From Pseudomonadota bacterium (GTDB lineage: Bacteria > Pseudomonadota > Gammaproteobacteria > Burkholderiales > Casimicrobiaceae): DNA of 64,000 nt. The notes beneath the pieces were generated by a model. The model was not told where the DNA came from, did no database searches, and saw only the letters and a list, made by a program, of their open reading frames with translations. Both the position numbers and the translations under genes were made by a program. The number at the start of each line of letters is the position of its first letter. Position 1 is the stretch's first letter. Of this stretch, positions 1 through 8,015 are shown one piece after another. The DNA lies in assembly GCA_018241765.1 (NCBI GenBank), contig JAFEDD010000002.1, positions 260,876 to 324,875 of the forward strand, given 5' to 3'.

Positions 1-78
1 CGCCACACCCAACTGGGCGGCGAAAAAAGTTGAGCGAATGTTCGCGCAGCGAGGGCATGGAGTTGGTATAGTTACCAG

Positions 79-339
79 ATGCCTCCGGAACCGACGCCAA
101 CGTCACTCGAACTCTTGGAAAGCGCGCTCAAGGAAGCGCTGTCGCGCCTTCAGGCGCTCAGTGCCGAGAACGTGCGGCTGCGTGACGAGTTGGCCGAGCG
201 CGGCGAGCGCATGCGGCTCGCCGGAAGCAAGCTGCGCGTGGTGGCCGAGCGTCTTCCACGCCCGGCGGAGGCGTCATCCGAGCGCGGACACGACGCAGCC
301 AAGGCTGCCGTCCTGACGACACAGATCAAGGCGGCATGA
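79..339 (+). CDS. ZapB-like cell division coiled-coil protein (TIGR02449-like)
   Basis: A small 86-residue protein with a heptad-rich N-terminal half (residues about 8-45: LELLESALKEALSRLQALSA and on through an LRDELAERGERM stretch), as expected for a coiled coil, and a polar alanine-rich tail. Its stop overlaps the start of zapA by 4 bases (ATGA), so the two are co-translated. In betaproteobacteria a short coiled-coil protein of the TIGR02449/ZapB-like type commonly precedes zapA and is thought to act with ZapA at the Z-ring. The family call rests on size, coiled coil and context rather than on a catalytic motif. Confidence 0.75.
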   Translation: MPPEPTPTSLELLESALKEALSRLQALSAENVRLRDELAERGERMRLAGSKLRVVAERLPRPAEASSERGHDAAKAAVLTTQIKAA

Positions 340-620
340 CCGCCACACTGGCCGCGACGATCAAGGGGCGCACGTTTCGTCTGGCAGCGCCGGACGGTGA
401 AGCGCGCTCGCTGGCCGACGCCATTGCCGTGGTCGAAGCGCAATGTTCGTTGATCGTGCAGAAGCAGCCCGGCGCCGAGATCGAACGGGTATTGCTGCTG
501 GCCGCGCTCGAACTGGCCGCGCAGCGACCGACGGGTGCGCTCGATCCTGCCGTCGAAACGCGTCTCGCGGCGATGGCGGCGAGCGTCAAGGGCGTGCTCG
601 ACGAAACGTCGCCGCGCTGA
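336..620 (+). CDS. zapA: Cell division protein ZapA
   Basis: A 94-residue cytoplasmic protein with the ZapA layout: an N-terminal beta segment ending in a short hydrophilic turn (IKGRTFRLAAPDGEARSL), then a long C-terminal helix for dimer and tetramer coiled-coil packing (from about residue 25 to the end). ZapA cross-links FtsZ filaments and stabilises the Z-ring. It overlaps the upstream ZapB-like gene by 4 bases and is followed directly by 6S RNA, the arrangement found in many beta- and gammaproteobacteria. Length is normal for the family. Confidence 0.9.
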   Translation: MTATLAATIKGRTFRLAAPDGEARSLADAIAVVEAQCSLIVQKQPGAEIERVLLLAALELAAQRPTGALDPAVETRLAAMAASVKGVLDETSPR

Positions 621-632
621 ACGCTTCGCGGC

Positions 633-662
633 TTCGGCGCACCGTTGCGGAACGCGTAGAAT
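633..662 (+). promoter_or_regulatory. Putative sigma-70 promoter of 6S RNA
   Basis: A TAGAAT box at 657-662 lies 6-8 bases before the predicted 5' end of 6S RNA. A weak -35 candidate TTCGGC lies at 633-638 with an 18-base spacer. The -10 box is convincing; the -35 box is not. Confidence 0.6.
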
Positions 663-667
663 CAAGA

Positions 668-873
668 CGCTCCTGCGCTGTGCGATGCGGCCGAAGATGT
701 CTTTGAACCAATGCGCATGTCGCGAGGATGCCTCGACTATCCTGACCGTGTGCGCGGCTCGCCGCTGGTGCCTTGGCATCGATGGCGTCAGTTGTACCTG
801 GTAGTCAGGGTGGAGGTGTCCGACTCTTGAACCTCGGTTCAAGATGACGGCTGTGACGGCGTGCGCGGGAGCC
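668..873 (+). ncRNA. ssrS: 6S RNA (SsrS)
   Basis: No reading frame of note occupies this stretch, but it carries 6S RNA hallmarks. The ends pair (CTCCTGCGC at 670-678 with GCGCGGGAG at 863-871), and near the 3' side is the CTTGAACC..GGTTCAAG hairpin also seen in E. coli 6S RNA, followed by a GACGGCTGTGAC stretch resembling the E. coli sequence there. The length of about 200 nt, the position just after zapA and the upstream TAGAAT box all agree. 6S RNA mimics an open promoter and holds the sigma-70 RNA polymerase holoenzyme in stationary phase. Exact ends are estimated from the closing stem. Confidence 0.88.
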
Positions 874-885
874 TTCGAATTCACC

Positions 886-915
886 GACGGGGAGCGTGGC
901 TCCCCGTCTTCTTTT
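886..915 (+). terminator. Rho-independent terminator after 6S RNA
   Basis: A perfect 10-bp stem, GACGGGGAGC and GCTCCCCGTC around a GTG loop, is followed by TTCTTTT. It ends 11 bases before the EVE-domain gene and would separate 6S RNA transcription from that gene, although the EVE ribosome site (TTTGGAGCG) lies right behind it. Confidence 0.85.
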
Positions 916-925
916 GGAGCGAGCG

Positions 926-1396
926 ATGCGCCACTGGTTGATGAAGTCCGAACCCGATGAGTACAGCATCGAGGATCTCGAACGCGACGGCCGCAGCGCA
1001 TGGTTCGGTGTGCGCAACTATCAGGCGCGCAATTTCATGCGCGACGAAATGCGCATCGGTGACCTCGCGTTCTTCTATCACTCGAGTTGCCCGGCGCCGG
1101 GTATCGCGGGCATCTGCCAAATCGCAAGCGCCGCGATGCCGGACGCCACGCAGTTCGACCGTTCCAGTGACTACTTCGATGCCAAGGCCACGCCGGCGGC
1201 GCCCATCTGGTATTGCGTCGAGGTCGCCTTCGTGCGCCGGTTTCCGCTGATCGCGCTTGCGTCGTTGCGGGCGTCGCCTGCGTTGGCGTCGTTGCGCATC
1301 CTGCAGCGGGGCAATCGCCTGTCGATCACTCCCGTCACCGAACCGGAATGGCAAACCATCGAGCGGCAATGGATGTCGGGCGAGTCGCGGCGCTGA
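926..1396 (+). CDS. EVE domain-containing protein (thymocyte nuclear protein 1-like)
   Basis: A 156-residue single-domain protein that opens with the diagnostic MRHWLMKSEPDEYSIEDL segment and continues with WFGVRNYQARNFMRDEM and FFYHSS, all typical of bacterial EVE/YTH-PUA-like proteins. The EVE fold binds modified bases in nucleic acid, and homologues are often linked to modified-DNA defence or RNA metabolism. The start is set by the GGAGCG ribosome site 5 bases upstream. It lies next to 6S RNA, where many relatives carry 5-formyl-THF cyclo-ligase. The molecular substrate is unknown. Confidence 0.88.
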   Translation: MRHWLMKSEPDEYSIEDLERDGRSAWFGVRNYQARNFMRDEMRIGDLAFFYHSSCPAPGIAGICQIASAAMPDATQFDRSSDYFDAKATPAAPIWYCVEVAFVRRFPLIALASLRASPALASLRILQRGNRLSITPVTEPEWQTIERQWMSGESRR

Positions 1397-1529
1397 ACGG
1401 ACAGCGTCCATCGGGCGGCCAAGCGCAGCGGGAAAATCGAAGACAGGGCATTGGCGCTGCCGGTGGCGAGCGTAGACTTGCTGCATCGCGTCGATCATGG
1501 CGCCTTCGCGCGCTTGTGCCCGTCCACGC

Positions 1530-2342
1530 ATGGAATACCTGAACGTCTGGTTTCTGGCCTACATCGCCCTGGGCGTGCTGGTGGGTTTTCTGGCGGGGCT
1601 GCTCGGCATCGGCGGCGGCATGACGATGGTGCCGATCCTCGCCATTCTGTTTCCGGCGCAGGGCTTTCCCTTCGAGACGAAGATGCAGGTGATTCTCGCC
1701 ACGTCGATGGCGACCATCATCTTCACCTCCTTGTCCTCGGTGCGCGCACATCATGCACGGGGCGCCGTCGATTGGCGGGTGCTCTGGACGATGGCGCCGG
1801 GCATTCTGCTCGGCAGCATGGTCGGCACGCGCATCGTCGCAATGCTCTCCACGCTCTTCCTCGCGGTGTTCTTCACCTGTTTTCTGTTCTACACCGGCAC
1901 CCAGATGCTGCTGAACTTCAAGCCGAAGGCGCACCGCACGCTGCCCGGCACCGCCGGGCTCTTTGCCGCCGGCATACTGGTCGGCTTCCTGTCGGCGATG
2001 GTTGGCGCCGGCGGAGGTTTCTTCTCGGTGCCGTTTCTGCTCTGGTGCAACGTCTCCGCCCATACCGCCATCGGGACGTCGGCCGCACTCGGCTTTCCGA
2101 TTGCCGTCTTCACGACGATCGGCAACATCGTCAACGGCTGGAACGTGCCGAACGTGCCACAACCGGCACTCGGCTACATCTACCTGCCGGCGCTGGTCGG
2201 CATCTCCGCGGCCAGCGTCGTCGTCGCGCCTTACGGTGCGCGACTGTCGCACAAGCTTCCGGTGGCCACGCTGAAGCGCATTTTTGCCGTGCTGCTCTAC
2301 GTGCTCGGGTTGCGCATGCTGTGGGGCGTGCTGATGCAATGA
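1530..2342 (+). CDS. TauE/SafE family sulfite exporter-type permease
   Basis: A 270-residue integral membrane protein with about eight hydrophobic segments in two repeated halves. Each half has a glycine-rich motif typical of TauE/SafE proteins: [20 protein letters not shown] near residue 17, and [20 protein letters not shown] near residue 155. The family exports or imports small organosulfur or organic anions across the inner membrane. The ATG at 1530 is preferred over an in-frame start 33 bases upstream because the first helix begins directly after it. No substrate can be assigned and no sulfonate genes adjoin. Confidence 0.85.
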   Translation: MEYLNVWFLAYIALGVLVGFLAGLLGIGGGMTMVPILAILFPAQGFPFETKMQVILATSMATIIFTSLSSVRAHHARGAVDWRVLWTMAPGILLGSMVGTRIVAMLSTLFLAVFFTCFLFYTGTQMLLNFKPKAHRTLPGTAGLFAAGILVGFLSAMVGAGGGFFSVPFLLWCNVSAHTAIGTSAALGFPIAVFTTIGNIVNGWNVPNVPQPALGYIYLPALVGISAASVVVAPYGARLSHKLPVATLKRIFAVLLYVLGLRMLWGVLMQ

Positions 2343-2403
2343 TCGCCACGCCGATCCCGTGGCGCGGCTACACTCTCGCGCGTCGTTGTTCCGGTGCGCC
2401 GAC

Positions 2404-3063
2404 GTGACACGTCCGAATCATCCCATCCGCCTCGTCGTCGGCCTTGGCAATCCCGGGCCCGACTATGAGCGCACGCGACACAATGCAGGCTTCTGGTTCG
2501 CCGAGGATGTTGCGCACGAGCTTGGGGCGACGTTCTCGCATGAACGCAAGTTCGGCGGGTTGCTCGCGCGGGGGGGTACCGGGGCGGGCGAAGTGCGGGT
2601 GCTGCTGCCGCAGACCTTCATGAATCTCTCCGGGCAGAGCGTGGCGCAGGTCGCGCGCTTCTTTGGCATCGAGACCGCCGAAATTCTCGTCGCCCACGAT
2701 GAGCTTGATCTGCCGGCGGGCGAGGTCAAGCTCAAGTTCGGTGGCGGGCATGCCGGACACAACGGTCTGCGCGACATTCAGGCGCGACTGGGCAGCGGCG
2801 ACTATTGGCGGCTGCGCATCGGCATCGGGCATCCGCGCGACAGCGCCAACGCACGGCAGCCGGTGGCGGACTGGGTGCTGCAACGACCGCGCCGCGACGA
2901 GCAGGACGCGATCGAAGCGGCCATCGAGCGTTCGCTCGCGCAGTGGCGGTTCATGGCGGCGGGCGATTTCGATCATGCCGTCAAGCAGCTGCATACGACG
3001 CCGAAGCGCGCGCCCGTGGCTCTCGCGGAAGCGTCGCCGCCGAAACCGGATCCTCGGGCATGA
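2404..3063 (+). CDS. pth: Peptidyl-tRNA hydrolase
   Basis: A 219-residue Pth1 enzyme that recycles peptidyl-tRNA released during translation. Visible motifs are [20 protein letters not shown] (catalytic His in TRHNAG), [29 protein letters not shown] (catalytic Asp) and GHNGLRDI. The tail of about 25 residues past the core is proline/alanine rich. The GTG at 2404 gives the normal Pth N-terminus; a longer in-frame start at 2359 would add a non-family leader. The stop overlaps the start of the next gene (ATGA). Confidence 0.95.
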   Translation: MTRPNHPIRLVVGLGNPGPDYERTRHNAGFWFAEDVAHELGATFSHERKFGGLLARGGTGAGEVRVLLPQTFMNLSGQSVAQVARFFGIETAEILVAHDELDLPAGEVKLKFGGGHAGHNGLRDIQARLGSGDYWRLRIGIGHPRDSANARQPVADWVLQRPRRDEQDAIEAAIERSLAQWRFMAAGDFDHAVKQLHTTPKRAPVALAEASPPKPDPRA

Positions 3064-4070
3064 GGGCGCTGGCGATGACGCGGTGGCCGAGGCTGCCGCG
3101 GATCGCCGTGACGCTGATGTTGACGCTGCTGGCGGCCGCGAGCGCGAGAGCCTTCGATCTGCAGGGGCATCGCGGAGCGCGGGGCTTGGCGCCGGAGAAC
3201 ACGCTGGCGGCATTCTCCGAGGCGCTCGCGCTGGGCGTGACGACGCTCGAGCTCGATGTCGGGATCACGCGCGATGGCGTGCTCGTCGTGTCGCACGATC
3301 GCTATCTGAACGCCGACATCACGCGCGACGCGCAGGGAGAATTCCTGGCGACGCGCGGGCCGGTGATCGCGTCGCTGCCGTTGGCCGAATTGCAGCGCTA
3401 CGACGTAGGCCGCATCAAGCCGGGCAGCGCCTATGCCCGTGTCTTTGCCGAGCAGCGCGGGCGCGATGGCGAACGCATCCCGACGCTCGCGGCTGTGTTC
3501 GATCTCGCGGCGAAGCGGGGCGCCAACGTGCGCTTCAACATCGAAACCAAGGTGTCGCCGCTGGCCGCTGACGAGACGCTGCCGCCCGAGCCTTTCGTGC
3601 GCGCGCTGATCGCGGCGATTCGCCGCGCGAAGCTCGCCGATCGTGTGACCATCCAGTCGTTTGATTGGCGCACGTTGCAGATCGCGCAACGGCAGGCGCC
3701 GGAGATCGCCACCGTGTATCTGAGCAACGAGCAGGGCGCGGGCGATACGGTGCGGCGCGCCGCGACGAACGGTTCGCCGTGGCTTGCCGGATTGTCGCTC
3801 GCGGAGCATGGCGGTTCGTTGCCGCGGCTGGTGCGCGCAGCGGGCGGACGCATCTGGTCGCCCAATTTCCGCGATCTGACGTTGCAGCAGGTCGAAGAGG
3901 CGCACACGCTTGGGCTCAGCGTGATCGCGTGGACGGTGAACGACATGAATGACGCCGCGCGGCTGCTCGACTGGGGCGTCGACGGCATCATCAGCGATTA
4001 CCCCGATCGCCTGCGCGCGTTGCTGAAGTCGCGCGGCATGGCGCTTCCGACGGCGTATCCGCCGCCGTAG
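3060..4070 (+). CDS. glpQ: Secreted glycerophosphodiester phosphodiesterase
   Basis: A 336-residue protein with a signal peptide (basic start, hydrophobic core around residues 15-28, cut near ASARA) followed by one GDPD TIM barrel. The barrel begins [19 protein letters not shown] (metal ligand and catalytic His) and continues with [18 protein letters not shown] and NIETK. The C-terminal part has AWTVND and [11 protein letters not shown]. It should hydrolyse glycerophosphodiesters to glycerol-3-phosphate and an alcohol in the periplasm. It is translationally coupled to pth by a 4-base overlap. No glycerol-3-phosphate transporter lies nearby. Confidence 0.9.
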   Translation: MRALAMTRWPRLPRIAVTLMLTLLAAASARAFDLQGHRGARGLAPENTLAAFSEALALGVTTLELDVGITRDGVLVVSHDRYLNADITRDAQGEFLATRGPVIASLPLAELQRYDVGRIKPGSAYARVFAEQRGRDGERIPTLAAVFDLAAKRGANVRFNIETKVSPLAADETLPPEPFVRALIAAIRRAKLADRVTIQSFDWRTLQIAQRQAPEIATVYLSNEQGAGDTVRRAATNGSPWLAGLSLAEHGGSLPRLVRAAGGRIWSPNFRDLTLQQVEEAHTLGLSVIAWTVNDMNDAARLLDWGVDGIISDYPDRLRALLKSRGMALPTAYPPP

Positions 4071-4103
4071 TCAGACGGCGCGCGGGCTCGGCGGCGTGCG
4101 TGG

Positions 4104-4532
4104 CTACGGTTTCATGCGGGCACGGATGGCCGGCAGCAGCTTGTCGGCGATTTCTTCCTCGCCGAGCGCGTAGACCACCAGCTTCTGCCCATCGTAGAGG
4201 CTGAAGCTCGGGTAGCCCTTGATCTTGCCATCGCTTTCGTCGCGCACGCGCGGCCACAGCCATTTCTGATCGGGCTTGAAGTCCGCCTCACGGAACGGTA
4301 GCGCGAGGGTCGGCTTCTTCACGACGGTGTAGTGGACTGCGCGCCCTTCGGGGCTCGCGAGGAACTTGGCTTCGCCGCCAGAGCCGATCACGCTGCCTTC
4401 CCACCATGTGCACCAGCGGCAGTCGCGCGCCGACCAGTAGACCAGGGTGAGCCCGCCATCGGCACCGGCCGCCGTGGCGTTTCCTGCCGCCAGCGTCAGC
4501 GCGGCGGCGAGCGCGGCGAGCAGCGATTTCAT
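4104..4532 (-). CDS. Secreted thioredoxin-fold protein
   Basis: A 142-residue protein with a signal peptide (MKSLLAALAAALTLAAGNATA) and a thioredoxin-like core. The active-site type motif is WSARDCRWCTWW (C-R-W-C) and the cis-proline region is IKGYPSFSLYDG. It should act on disulfides in the periplasm. The start overlaps the stop of the acyl-CoA-binding protein gene by 4 bases, so they form an operon, although their functions do not obviously connect. Its 3' end converges on the glycerophosphodiesterase gene with 33 bases between. Confidence 0.75.
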   Translation of the reverse strand: MKSLLAALAAALTLAAGNATAAGADGGLTLVYWSARDCRWCTWWEGSVIGSGGEAKFLASPEGRAVHYTVVKKPTLALPFREADFKPDQKWLWPRVRDESDGKIKGYPSFSLYDGQKLVVYALGEEEIADKLLPAIRARMKP

Positions 4533-4783
4533 GCCAGCAGCTTTTTGACCAGCGCGACGTAGGCTTTCATCGCGTCGTCGTTGCTTGCGCCCTTCTTGGC
4601 GCTCCAGGCGTCGAACTTCGCGCGGCCGACCGGATCCATGATGCCGGGACGGCGACCCGTGGCGTCGCCTTCGGTGCCTTGTTTGTAGAGCGCGTAGAGC
4701 TCGAGCAGCGTCGCGTTGTCCGGCTTCTCGCTCAGCGTTTTCACGTCGGCCTGCGCCTTTTCGAAATCGTCCTTGATTGCCAT
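4529..4783 (-). CDS. Acyl-CoA-binding protein
   Basis: An 84-residue protein covering one complete ACBP domain. Family residues are visible: FEKAQADVKTL at the N-terminus, the LLELYALYKQGTEGD acyl-CoA contact helix, and KFDAWSAKKGASNDDAMKAY. ACBPs bind long-chain acyl-CoA and form a cytosolic pool. It is divergent from a wax ester synthase/DGAT gene with only about 120 bases between the starts, which suggests shared control of acyl-CoA use. The ribosome site GGAGAG lies 7 bases upstream. Confidence 0.93.
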   Translation of the reverse strand: MAIKDDFEKAQADVKTLSEKPDNATLLELYALYKQGTEGDATGRRPGIMDPVGRAKFDAWSAKKGASNDDAMKAYVALVKKLLA

Positions 4784-4906
4784 GGTGAGCTCTCCTGCCC
4801 GCCGCGCTGCGGCTATGATTGGAGCGGTAAGCATACCCGAGCGAGTGCCGTGCGCCGCGCGCGCAGCGGCGTCGCCATCGCGGGCGTGGCAGAGGAGAGG
4901 ACGATC

Positions 4907-6607
4907 GTGGCCAGAGAGAAGATGAGCAGCGTCGATACGGCATGGCTGCACATGGATTCGGCGAACAATCTGATGATGATCGTCGGTGTCATGACCTTCA
5001 CCGAGCGTGTCGACGCGAAGCGTCTGAAACACCTGATCGAAGGTCGACTGCTTGCCTACCCACGTTTTCGGCAATACGTCGTCGACGATGGCGTGAGCGC
5101 CCAGTGGGTCGATGATGACCGCTTCGATCTCGACGCCCATTTGCGTCGCGTTCGGCTGCCCGCCCCTGCCGACGAGCGGGCGCTGCAGGACCTGGTGGCT
5201 TCCCTCGCCAGCGAGCGGCTCGATCGGCGGCGACCGCTTTGGCAGATGCATCTGGTGGAGAACTACCGCGGCGGCTCGGCGCTGATCACGCGCATCCATC
5301 ACTGCATCGCCGATGGCATTGCGCTGATCGGCGTGTTGTTGAATCTGACCGACCGCGACCCGAACGCGCCCGACACGCCGCGCGCGCTGCCGGCGTCGAA
5401 ATCGAAGGTGCGCAAGTTCGCCAAGGGCGGCGGCGAGTCGGGTGGGCTGCTGGCCGCGCTCGGGCCGCTGGGTGAGCAGTTGCAGGGCGTGCTCGCGCCC
5501 GCACTGCATGCTCTGGCGCCCGTCGCCGGGGTCGCGCAGCAGGCGATCGGGCAGCTCGGCCCGCTGGCCGCTCCGATCGAACATGCCATCGAGAACGCCA
5601 TCGAGGAGGGCGGGCGCATCGGCAGCGCCGTCGTCGCCAAGTACAACCGCTGGGTCGACAACCCGGCCGAGGCGGTCGATGCGGCGAAGATGGTGGCCGG
5701 TTTCGCGCAGGAGCTCGCGTGGCTGGCGACGATGCCCAACGACACGCCTACCTCGCTCAAAGGCACGCCTGGCCGCCAGAAGTGCGTGGCGTGGAGCGAG
5801 CCGATCGATCTGGCGCGGGTGAAGGACGTCGGCTACGTGCTCGGCTGCTCGGTCAACGACGTGCTGCTCGCCTCCGTCGCCGGCGCCATCCGCGGGCATC
5901 TGCTCGAACGTGGCGAGGACGTCGGCGCCGACGCGCTGCTGCGCGCCTTCGTGCCCGTCAATCTGCGGCCGCCGGGCAAGGAGTACAAACTCGGCAATCA
6001 GTTTGGTCTGGTCGGTCTCGAATTGCCGATCGGGGAGGCGAACCCGGTGGCGCGCGTGTTCGACGTTCGCCGTCGCATGAACGCGCTGAAAAACGGCTAT
6101 CAAGCGGCCGTCAGCATGGCCCTGCTCGGCGTCGTCGGCTATTTGCCGAAGGCCGTGCAGGGGCCGGCGCTGCGACTGTTCTCGGACAAGGGCACGGCGG
6201 TGATGACCAACGTGCCGGGGCCGGCCGAACCGCTCTATCTGGCGGGCTGCCGCATCGCGCAGAACATGTTCTGGGTGCCGCAAAGCGGCAATGTCGGGCT
6301 CGGGGTGTCCATCCTCTCCTATGCCGGCGGCGTGCAGTTCGGGCTCATCACCGACCGCGCGCTGTGCCCCGACCCGCAGGACATCATCCGGCGCTTCGAG
6401 CCGGAGTTCGACAAGCTGCTGACGGCGCTGATGTGGTGCAAGAAGGGCCACGTCGGCGCCGACGCGCGCGCGTTCGACGCCCTGTGGGCGATGCACGGTG
6501 ACCATGCAGAGCGCGGTGCGGCGGCACCACGGCGCGCCCCGATCAAGGCGCGTGCCTCGACGCGGGCGCCGCGCCCGCAAGCACGGAAAACGTCAAAGTC
6601 CGCCTGA
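4907..6607 (+). CDS. Wax ester synthase/diacylglycerol acyltransferase (WS/DGAT)
   Basis: A 566-residue bifunctional-type acyltransferase that esterifies acyl-CoA to fatty alcohol or diacylglycerol at the membrane surface. The catalytic HHxxxDG is present (TRIHHCIADGIAL), as are the family N-terminus SVDTAWLHMDSANNLM, the PLW segment (RRRPLWQMHLVE) and the C-terminal NVPGP motif (TNVPGPAEPLYLAG). A long alanine/proline-rich insert lies around residues 165-245 and a basic low-complexity tail follows residue 530. The GTG at 4907 is chosen because an AGGAGAGG ribosome site lies 7 bases upstream; ATG 4922 is the alternative. It is divergent from the ACBP gene. Confidence 0.92.
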   Translation: MAREKMSSVDTAWLHMDSANNLMMIVGVMTFTERVDAKRLKHLIEGRLLAYPRFRQYVVDDGVSAQWVDDDRFDLDAHLRRVRLPAPADERALQDLVASLASERLDRRRPLWQMHLVENYRGGSALITRIHHCIADGIALIGVLLNLTDRDPNAPDTPRALPASKSKVRKFAKGGGESGGLLAALGPLGEQLQGVLAPALHALAPVAGVAQQAIGQLGPLAAPIEHAIENAIEEGGRIGSAVVAKYNRWVDNPAEAVDAAKMVAGFAQELAWLATMPNDTPTSLKGTPGRQKCVAWSEPIDLARVKDVGYVLGCSVNDVLLASVAGAIRGHLLERGEDVGADALLRAFVPVNLRPPGKEYKLGNQFGLVGLELPIGEANPVARVFDVRRRMNALKNGYQAAVSMALLGVVGYLPKAVQGPALRLFSDKGTAVMTNVPGPAEPLYLAGCRIAQNMFWVPQSGNVGLGVSILSYAGGVQFGLITDRALCPDPQDIIRRFEPEFDKLLTALMWCKKGHVGADARAFDALWAMHGDHAERGAAAPRRAPIKARASTRAPRPQARKTSKSA

Positions 6608-6723
6608 CAACTTTTCCGTCAAACCCGCATCCACAACGGGCTTCGGGCGAGATTGTGGCAAAGTCGAGTTCTGACGATTTCGCGCTCCAAGCCTGTTATG
6701 GGCGTCATTTGAGCCAAAAGTTG
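6608..6723. repeat. 116-bp nested inverted repeat, copy 1
   Basis: Begins on the base after the WS/DGAT stop codon. Termini are CAACTTTTC (6608-6616) and CAAAAGTTG (6715-6723). Inner arms are AACGGGCTT at 6635-6643 and CAAGCCTGTT near 6688-6697, and the centre is GCAAAGTCGAGTT. GTCATTT precedes the right terminus. It belongs with the copies at 14315, 28882 and 35798; it is the most diverged in the right inner arm. It could fold as a long imperfect hairpin in RNA or as a cruciform. No coding potential is claimed. Confidence 0.85.
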
Positions 6724-7004
6724 TTGATCGAATACGGCGTCGATCATGGCGCCTTCGATCGGGGTGGCACGATCGGCGGCCCTCCTGAATGGTCAATCGC
6801 GTCCCGCGGATCCATGATGTTCGTCGCGCTTGAGTTCGCAGCTCCGGGCATCGATGAGCTCGAGTGCAGCGCAGGGCTCGCTCCTTGGGTTGGGTGCGAA
6901 AGAAAACCGGGGCGCGGCATGAATGGTTTGCTCGCCACATCATTTGCCTGTCAAGTTAAGATCGCCCTATTGATCGTTTTTGCGAATTGATCGGGAGACG
7001 CACC
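6724..7004. other. Intergenic region upstream of oxyR
   Basis: About 280 bases between repeat copy 1 and oxyR. Open frames cross it on both strands, but none shows a ribosome site plus a recognisable protein. The last 60 bases become AT-rich, as expected for the oxyR promoter, but no clear pair of -35/-10 boxes or OxyR tetranucleotide repeats could be fixed. Confidence 0.5.
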
Positions 7005-7967
7005 ATGGCCGCATTGCCTTCGCTGCAACAGTTGCGCTACTTGATTGCGCTCCATGCCGAGCAGCACTTCGGGCGTGCCGCCGAAAAGAGCTTCGTCACG
7101 CAGAGCACGTTGTCGGCGAGCCTGCGCGACCTCGAAGCCACGCTCGAAGTGACGCTGGTCGAGCGCGATCGCCGCCACGTCGCATTCACCGCGATCGGCG
7201 AGGCAGTCGTCGCCCGCGCGCGCGATCTCGTCGCCCAGGCGAACGATCTGGTCGAGCTTTGCGCCGCCACGCAGCGGCCGCTCAGCGGCAGCTTTCGGCT
7301 CGGTGTCATTCCGACCATCGCGCCGTTCGCGTTGCCCGCCTCGCTCGCCACGCTGCGCGCGCGCTTTCCCGATCTGCGGCTCTTTCTGCGCGAGGATCTG
7401 ACGGCGGGCTGCGTCGAGCGGCTGCTCGCGAGCACGCTCGACGCCGCGCTGATCGCGTTGCCGGTGGATCTGCCCGCCGCGCTCACCACGTTGCCGCTGT
7501 TCGACGACGAATTCCTGTTCGTCACCGCAGACGCCAAACTCGGTTCCGCGCATTCGCCGCTCCCGATCAGCAAGATCGACCCCGAGCAACTGCTGCTGCT
7601 CGAGGACGGGCACTGCCTGCGCGAGCACGCGATCACCGCCTGCGGCTTCAAGGGGCAGCAGAGCAATCGCACGCTGTCGGCCACCAGTCTGATCACGCTG
7701 ACGCAGATGGTCGCCAGCGGCCTCGGGCACACGCTGCTGCCCGAACTGGCCATCGCCGGCGGCGTGCTCTCCGGCTCCAGTCTGTACGCGCGCCGCTTCA
7801 CGCCGCGCGGGCCTGCCCGCACCGTCGCCCTGGTCTATCGCAAGACGACGGCGCGGGCGGCCGAAATCGCCGAACTTGGTCGCGTGTTCGCGCAGAGCAA
7901 GGGCTTCACCGGCGCGCGTCGCGCGAGCACGGTACAGCGTGCGCGCAAGGTGGTTGCGGCGCGCTGA
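7005..7967 (+). CDS. oxyR: OxyR-type LysR family regulator of peroxide response
   Basis: A 320-residue LysR regulator. The N-terminal winged helix (residues 3-62: LPSLQQLRYLIALHAEQHFG, then SFVTQSTLSASLRDLE) is followed by a periplasmic-binding-like sensor domain. The redox segment LLLLEDGHCLREHAITACGF carries the two cysteines expected of OxyR, and TSLITLTQMVASGLGHTLLP is also OxyR-like. It should activate catalase/peroxiredoxin genes on H2O2, although none adjoins. The ATG at 7005 follows a GGGAGA ribosome site. Confidence 0.9.
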   Translation: MAALPSLQQLRYLIALHAEQHFGRAAEKSFVTQSTLSASLRDLEATLEVTLVERDRRHVAFTAIGEAVVARARDLVAQANDLVELCAATQRPLSGSFRLGVIPTIAPFALPASLATLRARFPDLRLFLREDLTAGCVERLLASTLDAALIALPVDLPAALTTLPLFDDEFLFVTADAKLGSAHSPLPISKIDPEQLLLLEDGHCLREHAITACGFKGQQSNRTLSATSLITLTQMVASGLGHTLLPELAIAGGVLSGSSLYARRFTPRGPARTVALVYRKTTARAAEIAELGRVFAQSKGFTGARRASTVQRARKVVAAR

Positions 7968-8015
7968 GAGGCGAGCGGCGCTTGCGCGCGCCGTGACGCA
8001 CGGGATAATCGCGTC

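Noticed and set aside
1-45. Right end of a fifth copy of the 116-bp element (GAAAAAAGTTG near position 22)
   Set aside because: The bases before it do not resemble the inner arm or GTCATTT block; only the A/T-rich terminus matches by chance.
4529-6580. Long minus-strand frame opposite WS/DGAT
   Set aside because: A high-GC antisense shadow; only its 3' end (ACBP, 4529-4783) is a real gene.
6655-6990. Plus-strand 111-codon frame upstream of oxyR
   Set aside because: Begins within repeat copy 1, has no ribosome site and no recognisable motif.
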